From: Croceibacterium_A sp039920345
Lineage (GTDB): Bacteria > Pseudomonadota > Alphaproteobacteria > Sphingomonadales > Sphingomonadaceae
Assembly (NCBI GenBank): GCA_039920345.1
Contig: JBDSDZ010000131.1
Span: 1 to 11,795 of the forward strand
Direction of reading: 5' to 3'
DNA length: 11,795 nt
Part shown: positions 1 to 6,823 of the stretch, piece after piece
Layout of the letters: every line of letters begins with the position of its first letter
Numbering within the stretch: the first letter of the stretch is position 1
Translations under genes and position numbers: made by a program
The notes under the pieces: generated by a model
Told to the model about the DNA's origin: nothing
The model's database searches: none
The model's input: only the letters and a program-made list of their open reading frames with translations

Positions 1-719
1 AGCAGCAGGGCTTCGTGGCTGGTGTAGAAGCTGGTGCTCTTGAGCTGCGGCACGGTCTGCGGATCGACCCCGCAGGCCTCCATGAAATCGAGCGCTTCGC
101 CGATCCGGTCGGCTACGTCCTTGAACCGGTCGGCCCACGGGCTGCGGGTCATCGATTCAAGCGTCCACTGGTGGACCTGGCGCAAGTTGGCGTAACCGCC
201 GTTCGCAAACGCGCGCAGCAGGTTGAGCGTCGCCGCCGCCTGGCTGTAGGCCAGCACCATGCGCTGTGGATCGTTGCGGCGCGATTCCGGCGTGAAGTCG
301 ATCCCGTTGATGTTGTCGCCAAGGTAGCTCGGCAGTGTGACATCGCCCAATGTCTCGGTGGCGGAACTGCGCGGCTTGGCGAACTGTCCGGCCATGCGGC
401 CAACCTTGACCACCGGCAGCTTGCTGGCAAATGTCAGCACCACCGCCATCTGCAGCAGCACCCGGAAGGTGTCGCGGATGTTGTTGGGGTGAAACTCGGC
501 AAAGCTTTCGGCGCAATCGCCGCCCTGCAGCAGGAACCCGCGGCCCTGCGACACTTCGGCCAGCTGGCCCATCAGGTCGCGCGCTTCGCCGGCGAACACC
601 AGCGGCGGGTAATTGCTCAGCGTGGATTCGGCCTGCACCAGCGCCGCCGGGTCCAGATAGACCGGCAGGTGCTTGGCTTCGTGCTGTTTCCAGCTGTCGG
701 GGTTCCAGTGCTTGGCCAC
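1..719 (-). CDS. Class II 3-deoxy-7-phosphoheptulonate (DAHP) synthase, N-terminal half (partial)
   Basis: Class II DAHP synthase condenses phosphoenolpyruvate with erythrose 4-phosphate, the first step of the shikimate pathway to aromatic amino acids, in the cytoplasm. About 239 residues are visible; the family is roughly 450 long, so the C-terminal half lies beyond the left edge. The protein opens MAKHWNPDSWKQHEAKHLP. It has the class II signature QGGDCAESF, with the metal-binding cysteine near residue 69, then KVGRMAGQFAKPRSS (about 105-120) and SYLGDNINGIDF further on. The start is GTG at 719-717, chosen because the W-x-P-x-S-W opening is where class II enzymes begin; no strong Shine-Dalgarno precedes it. 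A terminator after the upstream peptidase gene and a promoter-like pair at 781-810 suggest its own transcript. Family assignment is very secure. The allele name is not determinable, so no symbol is given. Confidence 0.95.
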   Translation of the reverse strand, partial: MAKHWNPDSWKQHEAKHLPVYLDPAALVQAESTLSNYPPLVFAGEARDLMGQLAEVSQGRGFLLQGGDCAESFAEFHPNNIRDTFRVLLQMAVVLTFASKLPVVKVGRMAGQFAKPRSSATETLGDVTLPSYLGDNINGIDFTPESRRNDPQRMVLAYSQAAATLNLLRAFANGGYANLRQVHQWTLESMTRSPWADRFKDVADRIGEALDFMEACGVDPQTVPQLKSTSFYTSHEALL

Positions 720-780
720 GTCGAATATCCGAAATACCTTGAAGGGCCGCGCCCCTACTCCGCGAGGCCAGCGTGCGCAA

Positions 781-810
781 ATGTTACATCGGTTATCGGT
801 TCATGGCCAA
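781..810 (-). promoter_or_regulatory. Candidate sigma-70-type promoter for the DAHP synthase gene
   Basis: On the minus strand TTGGCC (810-805) is followed after 18 bases by TAACAT (786-781), resembling -35 and -10 elements. Transcription would begin near 774, leaving a leader of about 55 bases before the GTG at 719. It lies just beyond the terminator of the upstream peptidase gene, where a promoter would be needed. It rests on motif matching only. Confidence 0.35.
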
Positions 811-817
811 TCGCAGG

Positions 818-843
818 AAAACGGGCGCCATTGCTAGCGCCCG
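818..843 (-). terminator. Rho-independent terminator of the M16 peptidase gene
   Basis: Read on the minus strand, CGGGCGC (843-837) and GCGCCCG (828-822) form a perfect 7-bp GC-rich stem. It closes an 8-base loop that contains the TAG stop codon of the peptidase gene, and TTTT (821-818) follows directly. The stop codon inside the loop is unusual but compatible with intrinsic termination. It would separate the peptidase transcript from the DAHP synthase gene downstream. Confidence 0.6.
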
Positions 844-3791
844 GCACTCTTCGCCGCAGCCTCGGGCATGATTGCCACCCGGTAACCGCCGCGCGAGCCG
901 AGGTACCTGGCCGCCAAGGCGCGAATTTCCTCCGGGGTGACCTGGGTATAATCGGAGAAGATCGTCGGCAGCTGGGCGATGCGGTTCGAATCGAGCGCCC
1001 CGCCCTGCAACTGGTTGAGCCAGAAGGTGTGCCCGGTCTGCGCCCGCTGGAGCAGTTGCCGCGTTGGCTCGGTGACCCGGCCGAGTTCGTCCGCGGTCGG
1101 CCCCGTGGCGGCGAGATCGTCGGCAATCTTGCCCGCTTCCTCGAAGAAAGCCGGGACTTGTGCCGGTGGCAATTGCGCCAAGGCGAGCAGGTTGCCGCCG
1201 CCGTTTGTGTCAAGCGGCCAGGTCGAGGACACGAACGGCGAATAGCTTGCCCCCAACCGTTCGCGCAAAGCATCGAGCAGCCGGTTGGAGAAAATCTCCG
1301 CCAGCATTTCGACCTTGCGGCTTTCCGGCAGGGCGGCCGATCCGCCGCTGGTCGGCCAGGAAATGACCGCCGCGGCCTGGTCGGGTTCACCGTGATGGGT
1401 CAGGACTTGCGGGGTGGCGTTGGCTGCCGGGAAGCTGGCGAACGGCACGATCGATGAAACCGGCTCGCGCGGGGCCAGCGCGCCAAACGTGCGCGACAGG
1501 GACGCGACCACGGTCTCACGATCGAAATCGCCGAACACGTCTACTTCGACCGGACCTTGCGCCAGCAGCCGCGACCAGACTTTCTGGAAGCCTGCGGCAC
1601 TGGTCTGCTGCAGCGCGTCAGGCCCCGGCGTGGCGAACCGCGGATCGCGCCCGTGCAGCAGCCAGTCGACGTCGCGGTTGACGACGCCTTCGGCGCTGCC
1701 GGCATAGCTGTCGTAAGACAGTAGCGCGCTCGCTTTGGCGCGTTCGAACGGCGCCGCATCCCAGCGCGGCGCGGCGAGCTTTTCGGCAAACAGGTAAAGC
1801 TGGTCGGGCACGTCTTCGGCGCGGGTTTGGCCTTCGAAGGTAAAGTGGCCATCCTCGATGCCGAAAGTGAAGCCGATCTTGCGGCCGGCGGTCAGCAATT
1901 CGAGCTGGTCCTGGCCTATCGGACCCAGTCCGGAACTGACCAGTGCCAGCTGGCCAAGTGTTGCATAGGCGCCTTCATCGGGCGTCAGCCCCAGCCGTCC
2001 GGCGCCAAACGTGACCCGCACGGTGGCCCGCCCGGGCTCGTTCTGGGTCGGCCAGAGCAGGGCGCGAACGCCATTGGCAAACTCGACCTGTTCGACATCA
2101 CCAGTGTTGAAAATGCCCACCGCCTCGCGCAGCAAAGGCTGGGTCGGAGTACCGACCGGCGGCAGATCGCTGAACTTGATCGCTGCAACCTGGGTGCGCG
2201 CGTGATCGTCACTCACGACGGGTTCGAGCATCGCCTGGCGCAAGGCGGCCTCGGTCGCTTCGCCCGCTTCGGGAGTCAGGTAGAGCGCGCGGATCACCTC
2301 GCCCTCGAACAGCGCCTTGGTGTGGGCGTGAATCTCGGCCGGGTTGAAGCGGTCATGCATCGAGCGAAACACTTCGAGCACTGTTTCGGGCGAGGCAACG
2401 GCTTCACGGATATCGGCCGCGTTGACGATATCGTTGGCCAGTTTCGAACCTGCCTGGATGCGGCTCTGCTCGACGGTGTTGGCGAACACCACGTCGAAAT
2501 CGGCCAGTTCGCGGTCGATCTCGGCCTGGCTCGGCGGTTCGGCAATGGCATCGGCGATCACCGCGCGCACTTCGGCCAGCGGGGTCTGCCAGTCCTTGGT
2601 CAGCGGGGCAAAGGCGACATAAGTCGCGTCATCCGAACGGCTGACCTTGTCCTGCTGGACTTGCGCGTAAAGATAGCTGCCACCCACGCGAGCGCGCGCT
2701 TCCAATCGCCGATTGAGGATCGCCTCGGCGATCGAATCGATCAACAGCCCGCGGTTATATTCAATGTTGTCGGTCACCTGGTGCCACGGGCGCAGGTAAG
2801 CGTATGTCAGCCCGCGCGGCTGCCCGGTTTCGACCAGCACGCCGGTTTCGCCAACCGGGTTGGCCGGGTTGGCGCCGCGCGGCGCTACCGGATACCCGAA
2901 ATCGGGCGCGAGGGTATGGGTGCCCGCCACCTGCCACGATCCGAAATACTGCTCGACCAGACCGGCCAAGCGCGCCGGATCGGCATCGCCCACTACCACG
3001 ACGGTGGTGTTTTCCGGGCGGTACCAGCGATGGTGGAAAGCCTTGACGCTGGCCGACGTCGCAGCCTGCAGCGTAGACATCTCGCCGATCGGATTGCGCA
3101 TCGACAATCGCTGTCCGGCGAAGAAAACCCTCCGGGTGGCGTCCGCGATGCGTTGTTCCGGCCCGCTGCGCTCGCGTCGTTCGGCAAGCACGATCGGCAC
3201 TTCGGCGGTGACGTTGGCTGGGCTTAGCGCCGGCTCCTCGATCATGCCGGCAAACACGCGAATGCTGTCTTCGAGCGTGGCGTCGGTCGCGTTGGGCAGA
3301 TCGAGTTGGTAAACCGTCTGCGTCGGCGTGGTCTGGGCGTTGGTGTCATTGCCAAGGCTCGCGCCGAGCCGCTGGAAGTGCGGAATCGCTTCACCGTTGG
3401 CGAGATACTTCGACTGGCGGAAGGTCAGGTGCTCGATCAGATGGGCCAGGCCCTGTTCGCTGTCCTCTTCGTACAGCGAACCGGCATCGATGCGGATGCG
3501 GATCGAGACCTGGCCTGGAGGCACGCCATTATTGCGCACTGCATAGCGCACCCCGTTGGGCGTGGCGCCGAACAGCCACTGCTTGTCGATCGGGATGTCG
3601 GTGCCGTGGTAAATCCACGGATCGTCGGGCTGGGTATATTGCGGTGCGGCCGCGGCGGGCGCGGCAACCTTGGACGGGATGGCCGCCTGCTGCGCCTCGG
3701 CGGGCACAGTGGAGAGCAGGAGAAGGGCGGAAAATGCGCTGAGTGCGCGCTGGGAAAGCAACATAGGTCCGCCACTAAGGGTTCGAGGCAT
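834..3791 (-). CDS. Secreted tandem M16 (insulinase/pitrilysin-type) zinc metallopeptidase
   Basis: A 985-residue periplasmic zinc peptidase of family M16. A hydrophobic signal peptide (SAFSALLLLSTVPAEAQQ, about residues 18-35) is followed by an Ala/Pro-rich linker and the first peptidase unit. Its inverted zinc motif HLIEH is at 117-121 (ligands H117 and H121, catalytic base E120). The third zinc ligand is probably E204 in VLAERRE. The remainder has the length and layout of the inactive M16 repeats, including a second unit around residues 560-970. Two starts are possible: the first ATG (3791) or Met10 (3764-3762). Met10 gives the tidier signal peptide, so the true protein may be 976 residues; neither has a strong Shine-Dalgarno. 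The gene is divergent from nifU across about 110 bases and ends in a terminator. The substrate is unknown; peptide or misfolded-protein degradation is typical of the family. Confidence 0.93.
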   Translation of the reverse strand: MPRTLSGGPMLLSQRALSAFSALLLLSTVPAEAQQAAIPSKVAAPAAAAPQYTQPDDPWIYHGTDIPIDKQWLFGATPNGVRYAVRNNGVPPGQVSIRIRIDAGSLYEEDSEQGLAHLIEHLTFRQSKYLANGEAIPHFQRLGASLGNDTNAQTTPTQTVYQLDLPNATDATLEDSIRVFAGMIEEPALSPANVTAEVPIVLAERRERSGPEQRIADATRRVFFAGQRLSMRNPIGEMSTLQAATSASVKAFHHRWYRPENTTVVVVGDADPARLAGLVEQYFGSWQVAGTHTLAPDFGYPVAPRGANPANPVGETGVLVETGQPRGLTYAYLRPWHQVTDNIEYNRGLLIDSIAEAILNRRLEARARVGGSYLYAQVQQDKVSRSDDATYVAFAPLTKDWQTPLAEVRAVIADAIAEPPSQAEIDRELADFDVVFANTVEQSRIQAGSKLANDIVNAADIREAVASPETVLEVFRSMHDRFNPAEIHAHTKALFEGEVIRALYLTPEAGEATEAALRQAMLEPVVSDDHARTQVAAIKFSDLPPVGTPTQPLLREAVGIFNTGDVEQVEFANGVRALLWPTQNEPGRATVRVTFGAGRLGLTPDEGAYATLGQLALVSSGLGPIGQDQLELLTAGRKIGFTFGIEDGHFTFEGQTRAEDVPDQLYLFAEKLAAPRWDAAPFERAKASALLSYDSYAGSAEGVVNRDVDWLLHGRDPRFATPGPDALQQTSAAGFQKVWSRLLAQGPVEVDVFGDFDRETVVASLSRTFGALAPREPVSSIVPFASFPAANATPQVLTHHGEPDQAAAVISWPTSGGSAALPESRKVEMLAEIFSNRLLDALRERLGASYSPFVSSTWPLDTNGGGNLLALAQLPPAQVPAFFEEAGKIADDLAATGPTADELGRVTEPTRQLLQRAQTGHTFWLNQLQGGALDSNRIAQLPTIFSDYTQVTPEEIRALAARYLGSRGGYRVAIMPEAAAKSAGR

Positions 3792-3868
3792 GAAGGGATA
3801 GTGAATGATGCCCCGGGGTCATTGTTCCGCCGCCGCCGCCAACGCCCCGTCAAACCTGCGCGCGCGCC

Positions 3869-3897
3869 TTGCTAGCGGGCCTCGCGCATCCTACATC
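3869..3897 (+). promoter_or_regulatory. Candidate promoter of the nifU operon, placing +1 at the ATG
   Basis: TTGCTA (3869-3874) and TACATC (3892-3897) are separated by the optimal 17 bases. The predicted transcription start, seven bases past the -10, is 3904, the A of the nifU ATG. No Shine-Dalgarno is visible before that ATG. The -10 match is weak (3 of 6), so this is tentative. Confidence 0.35.
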
Positions 3898-3903
3898 TCT
3901 GCC

Positions 3904-4482
3904 ATGTTCATCGAGACCGAAACCACCCCGAACCCCGCGGCGCTCAAGTTCCTGCCCGGCCAGCAGGTCATGCCCGCCGGAACGCGCGACTTTGCCAGCC
4001 CGGAAGACGCCGAAGCCTCGCCATTGGCGCAGGCATTGTTCGACACCGGTGAAGTGACCGGGGTGTTCTTCGGCGGCAATTTCGTGTCGGTCACCGCTGC
4101 GCCGGGGGCCGACTGGTCCTCGCTCAAACCGCAGGTCGTGGCCGTGCTGCTCGACCATTTCATCAGCCAGGCGCCGCTGTTTGCCGGCGGCAGCGCGGGC
4201 GGCATCGCAGTTCCGGGCGAGGACGAGGATGACATCGGTGACGATCCGGCCGACGCCGACATCGTCGAACAGATCAAGGAACTGCTCGAAACCCGCATCC
4301 GCCCGGCCGTCGCCAATGACGGAGGCGACATCCGCTATCGCGGTTTCCGCGAGGGGGTGGTTTATCTCGCGATGCAGGGCGCCTGCTCCGGTTGCCCCAG
4401 CTCGACCGCGACGCTCAAGCAGGGCATCGAAGGCCTGCTCAAGCACTACGTCCCCGAAGTGCAAGAAGTCCGCGCCGCCTGA
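3904..4482 (+). CDS. NfuA-type Fe-S cluster carrier (Nfu N-terminal domain plus NifU C-terminal domain)
   Basis: Carries and delivers 4Fe-4S clusters to apo-proteins in the cytoplasm. The 192-residue product has an N-terminal Nfu domain (about 1-88, beginning MFIETETTPNPAALKFLPG), an acidic linker (about 103-120) and a C-terminal NifU domain (about 120-190). The cluster-binding pair is C161 and C164 in GACSGCPSS. The start is set by the conserved MFIxTExTPNP opening; the longer open frame upstream has no family similarity. No Shine-Dalgarno is visible, and the promoter-like pair upstream would make the mRNA leaderless. Its stop overlaps the start of the nitroreductase gene (TGATG), so it heads a four-gene operon with nitroreductase, tsaB and rimI. 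MiaB, which needs two 4Fe-4S clusters, is encoded about 3.5 kb downstream and is a plausible client (inference). Confidence 0.95.
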   Translation: MFIETETTPNPAALKFLPGQQVMPAGTRDFASPEDAEASPLAQALFDTGEVTGVFFGGNFVSVTAAPGADWSSLKPQVVAVLLDHFISQAPLFAGGSAGGIAVPGEDEDDIGDDPADADIVEQIKELLETRIRPAVANDGGDIRYRGFREGVVYLAMQGACSGCPSSTATLKQGIEGLLKHYVPEVQEVRAA

Positions 4483-5075
4483 TGGCCGAGCCTGTTTCGG
4501 ACACCGCGCTCGACCAATTGTTTCGCGAAGCCCGCAGTTTCAACGCCTTTCACAGCCGCGACGTCAGCGACGAGCAGATCCACGCGATCTGGGACCTGAT
4601 GAAGTTCGGCCCGACGTCTGCCAACCAGCTTCCCGCTCGCCTTGTGTGGTGTAAATCGCTTGAGTCCAAGGCGCGCCTTGCGCGGCATGCTTCGGCCATG
4701 AACCAGCCCAAGATTACCGGCGCACCGGTCTGTGTAATCGTGGGGATGGACCTCGATTTTCACGAGCAGCTACCGTGGCTGTTTCCGCATACCGATGCGC
4801 GTCGTTGGTTCACCGGTAGCGAGGAAGGGCGCCGGGTTTCCGCGATGCGCAATTCGACGCTGCAGGGCGGCTACCTGATCATGGCCGCACGCGCGGTCGG
4901 GCTCGATTGCGGGCCCATGTCGGGATTCGACAACGCGGCGGTTGATGCAGACTTCTTTGCCGACGAACCGAAGTGGAAGTCGAACTTCATCTGTTCGATC
5001 GGCTACGGCGATGACGCGAGCATCTTCGCGCGCAGCCCGCGGCCCGACTTCGGCGTCTTCAACCGCCTGCTCTGA
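4482..5075 (+). CDS. Nitroreductase-family flavoprotein, RutE/HadB type (malonic semialdehyde reductase-like)
   Basis: A 197-residue FMN-dependent oxidoreductase of the RutE/HadB subgroup, whose E. coli member reduces malonic semialdehyde to 3-hydroxypropionate in uracil breakdown. The length matches RutE (about 196). Visible landmarks are ARSFNAFHSRDVSDEQI (17-33, the FMN-binding entry region), MKFGPTSANQLPARLVW (40-56, the clearest subgroup motif) and the helix STLQGGYLIMAARAVGLDCG (125-144). The start ATG at 4482 overlaps the nifU TGA by one base, so translation is probably coupled. No other rut genes are nearby, so the pyrimidine role is not supported by context. A general quinone or aldehyde reductase role, or detoxification, is equally possible. 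Family call firm, substrate unknown. Confidence 0.9.
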   Translation: MAEPVSDTALDQLFREARSFNAFHSRDVSDEQIHAIWDLMKFGPTSANQLPARLVWCKSLESKARLARHASAMNQPKITGAPVCVIVGMDLDFHEQLPWLFPHTDARRWFTGSEEGRRVSAMRNSTLQGGYLIMAARAVGLDCGPMSGFDNAAVDADFFADEPKWKSNFICSIGYGDDASIFARSPRPDFGVFNRLL

Positions 5076-5089
5076 TCGGGTCACGGGCA

Positions 5090-5713
5090 ATGGATCCGCG
5101 GCGCACCCTCGTCATCGAATGCGCGACAGACGCCTGCTCCGCCGCCTTGTTCGAGCGCGGGGAATTGCTCGGTGGCGGGTTCGAAGTGATCGGGCGCGGT
5201 CATGCCGAACGGCTGGTGCCGATGATAGCCGAACTGCCGGGCAAGGGCCGCGCGGTCCGGATCGTGGTCTCGCTTGGCCCCGGCAGCTTTACCGGCGTGC
5301 GGATTGGCCTGGCGGCGGCGCGGGCGCTGGGGCTTGCCTGGCAGGCCGAAGTGCTCGGCTACCCCACGTTGACGCTGGTGGCAGCGATGGCGGCGGCGCG
5401 GCGCCCCGGCCCGGTGACGGTGTGCATGACCGGCGGGCACGGTGAATGGTTCGTGCAGCCGTTCGCCGCGGACGGAATGCCCGAAGCAACGCAAGTCTCG
5501 CTTGCCCCTGAGCAGGCCGCAGCCGGGGCGCACACGGTCGTGGCCGGCAGCCAGGCCGAAGCGCTGGTCGCGCTGCGCGGGAGCGGCGAGGCGCTGCCCC
5601 TGCTCCCCGATGCGCGGGCCTTCATCCTGCTCAATGCCGCGCTGCTGACGCCCGATCTTGCCCCGATCTACGGCCGCGCGCCCGATGCCCGGCTGCCCGG
5701 TGTGGCCGGATGA
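5090..5713 (+). CDS. tsaB: tRNA threonylcarbamoyladenosine biosynthesis protein TsaB
   Basis: TsaB is the scaffold partner of TsaD (and TsaE) in making t6A at position 37 of ANN-decoding tRNAs in the cytoplasm. The 207-residue protein shows the ASKHA-fold opening LVIECATDACSAALFERGE (7-25, equivalent to the E-T-S-T-x-x-C-S-V-A-L motif) and the signature SLGPGSFTGVRIGLAAARAL (61-80). Length is normal for the family. The ATG lies 14 bases after the nitroreductase stop with only a weak purine run before it. Its end overlaps the rimI start (ATGA), the common tsaB-rimI pairing. No tsaD or tsaE is in the window. No unusual residues were seen. Confidence 0.94.
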   Translation: MDPRRTLVIECATDACSAALFERGELLGGGFEVIGRGHAERLVPMIAELPGKGRAVRIVVSLGPGSFTGVRIGLAAARALGLAWQAEVLGYPTLTLVAAMAAARRPGPVTVCMTGGHGEWFVQPFAADGMPEATQVSLAPEQAAAGAHTVVAGSQAEALVALRGSGEALPLLPDARAFILLNAALLTPDLAPIYGRAPDARLPGVAG

Positions 5714-6159
5714 TCGACGATCTGGACCGGATCATGGCGGTCATGAAGGCCGCGTTCGAGCCCGCTTTCGGCGAAGCCTGGACTCGGCGCCAAGTGGAAG
5801 ATGCCCTGGCGCAGCCGGCGACCCATTACCTTCTCGCCGCCGAAGAGCACGACGCGCAGTCTCCTGCCGCCGGGTTCACCCTGTCGCGCCAGATTCTCGA
5901 CGAAGAGGAACTACTGCTGATTGCCGTGGTCCCCGACAAACGCGGCCACGGAATCGGTGGAGACCTTCTCGGCCGCTTCATCGCCGAAGCGCGGTCGCGC
6001 GGCGTGGCAAGGCTGTTCCTTGAAATGCGCGACGGCAATGGCGCCGAATCGCTGTATCGGCGGCACGGATTTGAGCCCGTGGGCCGCCGCCGCAACTATT
6101 ACCGCCGAGGAAACGGCCCCCCTCTCGATGCGATTACGTTCAGCCTGCCGATTGACTGA
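5710..6159 (+). CDS. rimI: RimI-type GNAT N-acetyltransferase
   Basis: RimI acetylates the N-terminal alanine of ribosomal protein S18, and sometimes other proteins, using acetyl-CoA. The 149-residue product is a single GNAT domain. Strand beta4 (ELLLIAVVPD, 67-76) leads into the acetyl-CoA pyrophosphate-binding loop RGHGIG (78-83), followed by the helix GDLLGRFIAEARSRG. Near the C-terminus are LFLEMRDGNGAESLYRRHGF (102-121), whose E105 and Y116 fit the RimI catalytic pair, and the closing motif GRRRNYYR. The start ATG overlaps the tsaB stop by four bases (ATGA), and tsaB-rimI adjacency is the main reason for choosing rimI over a generic GNAT. This is the last gene of the operon before the mucR leader; no clear terminator follows it. 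Confidence 0.88.
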   Translation: MIDDLDRIMAVMKAAFEPAFGEAWTRRQVEDALAQPATHYLLAAEEHDAQSPAAGFTLSRQILDEEELLLIAVVPDKRGHGIGGDLLGRFIAEARSRGVARLFLEMRDGNGAESLYRRHGFEPVGRRRNYYRRGNGPPLDAITFSLPID

Positions 6160-6170
6160 CCGCGATATTC

Positions 6171-6200
6171 TTAATTCACAGCGATTTGGCCCTGGATACT
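6171..6200 (+). promoter_or_regulatory. Possible mucR promoter within an AT-rich patch
   Basis: TTAATT (6171-6176) and GATACT (6195-6200) are 18 bases apart and would start transcription near 6207, keeping the whole structured leader in the mRNA. A competing reading is TTGGCC (6186-6191) with TGTAAT (6211-6216), which would start near 6223 and lose most of the 5' side of the outer stem. Sequence alone cannot decide. The surrounding stretch 6162-6188 is markedly AT-rich for this window, as MucR/Ros target sites usually are. Confidence 0.25.
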
Positions 6201-6215
6201 TATCCGGCCTTGTAA

Positions 6216-6303
6216 TGAATCCTCGATGGGAGCAGAGGCTCGGTCAATCCGGACAGCCACAAGGCTGCCGGTGGAGCCGAGGTCGCAACCTTACGAGGAT
6301 TTA
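6216..6303 (+). promoter_or_regulatory. Structured 5' leader of mucR that can bury its Shine-Dalgarno sequence
   Basis: Bases 6216-6225 (TGAATCCTCG) pair with 6294-6303 (CGAGGATTTA) in a 10-bp stem with one G-U pair. The 3' arm contains the GAGG ribosome site (6295-6298) and ends two bases before the ATG at 6306. Enclosed are GGCTC (6237-6241) pairing with GAGCC (6274-6278), and within that the hairpin CCGG-a-CAGCC / ACAA loop / GGCTG-CCGG (6249-6271). A separate small hairpin is AGGT-CGCA-ACCT (6280-6291). An alternative register CTCGG (6239-6243) / CCGAG (6277-6281) is also possible. The layout suggests translational control such as a riboswitch, thermometer or protein-bound leader. I do not recognise a known family. 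The fold was traced by eye. Confidence 0.55.
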
Positions 6304-6305
6304 AA

Positions 6306-6746
6306 ATGGCTACACTTGAAAACGATATGTCCGAAATGCTGATTACACTGACATCGGATATCGTTGCCGCACATGTGAGCAATAACGGCGTTGCCGTCGA
6401 CGAATTGCCGCAATTGATTCAGAATGTTTACGGCGCGCTTGCCGGTCTGGGGAACGCGGCTCCCGCCGAAGTGAAGCTTGAGCCGGCGGTGTCGATCCGC
6501 TCGTCGATCAAGCCCGATCATGTCGTCTGTCTTGAAGACGGCAAGAAGATGAAAATGCTCAAGCGCCACTTGATGACCGACCATGGCCTGACGCCTGCCG
6601 AATATCGTGCGCGTTGGGGCCTGCCGGCGGATTATCCGATGGTTGCCCCCGAGTATGCCGAAAAGCGGCGTACGCTGGCAGTCCAGATCGGATTGGGCCG
6701 CAAGCCCGGCCAGCGCCGCGGGCGCAAGAAAAAGGTCGTTGCATAA
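6306..6746 (+). CDS. mucR: MucR/Ros-family zinc-finger transcriptional regulator
   Basis: A 146-residue DNA-binding regulator of the MucR/Ros family, which in alphaproteobacteria controls exopolysaccharide, motility, cell-cycle and virulence genes and behaves as an oligomeric, AT-rich-DNA-binding silencer. The N-terminal half (1-60) is the oligomerisation region. The finger runs from about 73 to 93, with zinc-ligand positions C75, D78, H88 and H93, so the usual second cysteine is aspartate. It is followed by the family hallmark LTPAEYRARWGLPADYPMVAPEYAEKR (95-121), GLGRKPG and a basic tail RRGRKKK. The ATG follows GAGG at seven bases' spacing; that site can be masked by the leader structure. 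The gene stands alone between a 146-base leader and a GC-rich hairpin. Family assignment is very secure; targets cannot be read from this window. Confidence 0.95.
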   Translation: MATLENDMSEMLITLTSDIVAAHVSNNGVAVDELPQLIQNVYGALAGLGNAAPAEVKLEPAVSIRSSIKPDHVVCLEDGKKMKMLKRHLMTDHGLTPAEYRARWGLPADYPMVAPEYAEKRRTLAVQIGLGRKPGQRRGRKKKVVA

Positions 6747-6767
6747 GCCCGACCTGCCAAGGTTGAA

Positions 6768-6804
6768 AAAGCGCCCCGCCCCTTCCATAGAGGCGGGGCG
6801 CTTT
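6768..6804 (+). terminator. GC-rich hairpin between mucR and fur (terminator or attenuator)
   Basis: AAAGCGCCCCGCC (6768-6780) and GGCGGGGCGCTTT (6792-6804) form a perfect 13-bp stem around an 11-base loop. It starts 21 bases after the mucR stop. The T-tract is short (CTTTGCTT), so termination may be incomplete. The fur start lies only 19 bases beyond the stem, leaving no room for an ordinary promoter between them. Confidence 0.75.
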
Positions 6805-6823
6805 GCTTGGACCGGGACCGAAA

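Noticed and set aside
15..1457. Long plus-strand open frame (480 codons) opposite DAHP synthase and the M16 peptidase
   Set aside because: It spans two well-recognised minus-strand genes and their intergenic gap, resembles no family, and is the expected antisense shadow in GC-rich DNA.
1827..3227. Plus-strand open frame of 466 codons opposite the M16 peptidase
   Set aside because: It lies wholly within the peptidase gene, which carries the HLIEH zinc motif; the opposite frame has no recognisable domain.
3829..3840. Short CCG-repeat run and the nearby CCCCGGGG palindrome in the peptidase/nifU gap
   Set aside because: Only four repeat units and a simple GC palindrome; both are expected in GC-rich DNA and no operator family was recognised.
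6171..6179. TTAA half-site before mucR as a possible CtrA box
   Set aside because: The second TTAA at the required spacing is missing.
6226..6293. mucR leader as a c-di-GMP, cobalamin, TPP or SAM riboswitch
   Set aside because: The conserved core sequences of those families are absent; only the general folded shape is similar.
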